Positions 61,493-64,000 of a stretch of 64,000 nucleotides of DNA are shown here, piece by piece; positions within the stretch are counted from its first letter, which is position 1; each line of letters opens with the position of its first letter. The position numbers were made by a program, and so were the translations under genes. The stretch is from Amaranthus tricolor (Eukaryota; Streptophyta; Magnoliopsida; Caryophyllales; Amaranthaceae): assembly GCF_026212465.1 (NCBI RefSeq), contig NC_080056.1, positions 6,222,017 to 6,286,016 on the forward strand, read 5' to 3'. The notes under the pieces are model-generated. The model ran no database searches. It saw nothing but the letters and a program-made list of their open reading frames with translations, and had not been told where the DNA came from.

Positions 61493-61697
61493 ATAGTGCA
61501 AAAACAAAGTCGCATCGTATCGTACCAACCATATGGTAAAGGTTTTCAAATTTATTGAACCGGTATAATCCGCATCGTAAAGGTGTAAAAAAACGCATAT
61601 TAGGTCGTTTCAAGCGATATTTCTTGCTTTAGGCCGATATTTGGCTGTATGGCAATCGCGCATTACAACTGTGACCATTACCGTATTTTTTCACTAT
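61493..61697. mobile_element. MITE family B, copy 2
   Basis: Starts ATAGTGCAAAAAC and ends TTTTTTCACTAT. The body shares CGCATCGTATCG, GTAAAGGTGTAAAAA and CATTACCGTATTTTT with the element at 12663-12894. Confidence 0.68.
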
Positions 61698-63325
61698 GGA
61701 GTCAAGTTTTGTTCATCTTTCTTTCCAAATTACAAAAATATAAAACCAACATATACATAGCCAATGATATATGTCAAAGAGCACATATTCAAGAATAAAA
61801 AATTCATAACAAAACCATTTTTAACTTTACAAGATTCATTTACAAGGGTAAGATTGCATTCATTCAACGCTACAAACAACGTGGAAATCACTTGGCATTA
61901 GGATAATGGCATGTTAAAAATGAAGTCATCTTCCAACATAAAAAGAGTAAATGATGAACATATAGCCTTAGAATAAAATAGTATTGCAAGCAAAATCATC
62001 CTTTCACATAATATCATATTATCATCCCATTACCCTTCAAATTATTCTACACCTTTGTCCCACTAAATAGCACACAACACGGTGCAAAACCACCATTAGG
62101 AGATAAAGAGCCATTAAAGATCAAATTTTAAAAATGGAAGAGTAATATTCATAATGATCAGGTGTACAAAATTTTTGAAGAAGATCCATAGTTATGAGAT
62201 TGAAAAGAAACATAAAATGAAGAAAGATTGAACAAATTTCCAATGAATGAAATGATGAAGATGCGGGATTGAAAGCAGACAAAGAAAGATCTTCATGAAA
62301 TCTGGTTTCATTGTTGTTAACAGTGTTTCTTTGGGAGAAATTTGCATAACAATTGGTGGGTGGGGAAATTTGCATAGCAATTGGCAGGAAATGTGGACTA
62401 GAATGAACAAATAAAGAAAGATCTTAGTTTCAATTTTGGAAGGGAAGGAAGTACTTGAAAATTTTCTAAAGTTATTCCTAATCTTTTCTCTTCATTTTTT
62501 AAAAAAATTTTAATTTAGTTTTCCTTTTCTTTTAAGTTATATTTTACATTTTAATTTTTTTTTGAAATAATTAACTTGTTCAAGGTAAAAATACCTAATA
62601 GAAAATTGATCTTAAAGTTTGACACATTAAATGTACTTTGTTAAAACTCAGGCCAGCTTGAAAATGGCAAAGTTATAAAAGTTCAGCCCAATAAAAACAA
62701 TTTCATTACTTTTTACATTTAAAATCAAAATTTAAATACCAACTAGAAATTATGCTTAGAAACGAGACGTATTTGATATACTTATAAATATAGCACAAGG
62801 TGTCAAGTTCAACCATGTGCTAGCATGGTATAAAATTAAAATATTAAGAGAAAACTAATTTAGACTATAATTCCGTTTTAAAAAGCTAATTAGAATATAG
62901 CTAGACATAGGAGTTGATATAGATAATAATAAAAATTGCTTTATAATAATATAATTATATCTGGGTGTGCCTTACATAACTAAGATTAATAACATCTTAT
63001 TATGATTTTGGAAACATTTCATAGCAGGCCAATTGCAAAAACTATCTCACTTCGAGTGGCACCAAAAATCCGCATATCTCTTGACAAATGATATACACGT
63101 ATAATTATTTCCACTTAATTATACATTCCATTTCATAAACCTCCAACTACAATTTTCATTGTAAACTTCTAGTAAATTATTGCCTCATTTACCAACAATA
63201 TCAAATTCAAAGAATTAACAAAGAAAACATAATCACTTTTAGCTCCACTCAACATAAGTTTAGGACCCTTGAATAGCAATAATTAACACGTCCAAAATCA
63301 TACCATCTTGTCCAAAATCATACTA

Positions 63326-63547
63326 TCTTGTCCCGTTTAATTTGCACCTAATTTCTATTTTGGGTTCTCCACCTATTTTGCACCTTTTCATTTTTGATAA
63401 TGGTCCCACCACTCTCTTTTAATCTCACCCACAAATTCACTTATTTTTTTAATCTCATCCACTCATTTATTGACCCAACTTGATATATCCACTACAAATT
63501 AATATTTACACTCTTTCAAATAGGTGCAAATCTAATAGGATGGAGGA
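63326..63547. mobile_element. Stowaway-like MITE
   Basis: Left TCTTGTCCCGTTTAATTTGC and right GGTGCAAATCTAATAGGATG plus GAGGA are inverted copies ending in TTTGCACC/GGTGCAAA. TA lies on both sides (63324-63325, 63548-63549). Confidence 0.68.
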
Positions 63548-63821
63548 TAATCAATAATTCATAACCATATCGTAAGCTCAAACCTCTTTGACCTTGGTGG
63601 CCCCATAATAGTAAAAATGACGAATGAGGCAAGTTTATTTCACTTGATAAAACAGTACCCACCCATCGCCGCTTCACTATAATTTTATAATTTTCCTATT
63701 TCTGCTCCCAACATCAACTAAGCAGCCTAGTGACTACACGAAATCTCAATAGCTAATCGGTGATCAATGCATCAGCACACACCGAATAGTAAGTGCCCGA
63801 GACATAAAATTTACACTACAC

Positions 63822-63842
63822 ACACTCTCTCTCTCTCTCTTT
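63822..63842. repeat. (CT)n microsatellite
   Basis: About ten CT units after a short CA run. Confidence 0.9.
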
Positions 63843-64000
63843 CTAACGATAAGCAAGCCGCTAAGTGCACTAACTTTACTGTATGCACCAATTATATGCA
63901 TTCTATTACTATTTCACTTCATTTAATTATCAGCTGTAATGAAATTGTTACAAACAATTCCACCGTATTTTAAGTATTAAGACCACAACTCAAAAGCACT

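Larger units (their letters stand above)
60574..64000. other. Probable first intron/upstream region of LARP6
   Basis: No exon ending before the La motif, and no other gene, could be found. Contains a family B MITE (61493), a partial related copy near 61325, a Stowaway-like MITE (63326) and a CT microsatellite. Confidence 0.5.

Noticed and set aside
62121..62375. Open frame as LARP6 first exon
   Set aside because: The reading frame has no LARP6 N-terminal features and no donor that would join in phase to VEYYFSD.

Overview
This is nuclear DNA from a flowering plant, most likely a eudicot. The genes are intron-rich and carry canonical plant splice sites in an AT-rich background. The proteins are plant-specific types, such as a chloroplast outer-envelope pore and an At5g02620-type ankyrin/PGG membrane protein. 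The spaces between and inside genes are full of small plant transposons. A Caryophyllales source is possible but is only a guess. I saw no tRNA, rRNA, CRISPR or bacterial features.

Layout: (1) 1-4005, a decayed Ty1/copia retrotransposon, cut by the left window edge, lacking gag and carrying a nested SINE-like insertion. (2) 5504-9201 (+), ankyrin-repeat/PGG membrane protein, 3 exons, 593 aa. (3) 10081-15762 (-), type I inositol polyphosphate 5-phosphatase with N-terminal WD40 repeats (FRA3/IP5P12 type), 11 exons, 1100 aa. (4) 17793-27942 (-), cytosolic aspartyl-tRNA synthetase, 10 exons, 547 aa, with a solo LTR in an intron. (5) 30494-43505 (+), TFIIIC subunit 5 (GTF3C5/Tau95-like), 14 exons, 540 aa. 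(6) 45625-50999 (-), chloroplast outer-envelope pore OEP37, 6 exons, 345 aa. (7) 54488-60573 (-), La-related protein 6, nine exons visible (317 aa); the first exon was not found and probably lies beyond the right edge.

I rebuilt each gene by joining exons at GT-AG (or AT-AC) sites. In every model the reading frame closes exactly and the length fits the family. The genes are unrelated housekeeping or signalling functions and do not form a pathway. The synthetase and the RNA polymerase III factor sit head to head, which may be chance.

Most notable: GTF3C5 has two introns with minor-spliceosome (U12) signatures, one of the rare AT-AC kind. Intron 1 of OEP37 hides an intact, frame-preserving 51-codon segment homologous to the end of exon 1, flanked by AG and GT. 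There is also a rich set of non-autonomous DNA transposons, several with target-site duplications still readable, one carrying a GRF zinc-finger fragment. A candidate miniature LTR element (TRIM) lies between the divergent genes. A 29-bp tandem repeat ends exactly at a 5' splice site in FRA3.
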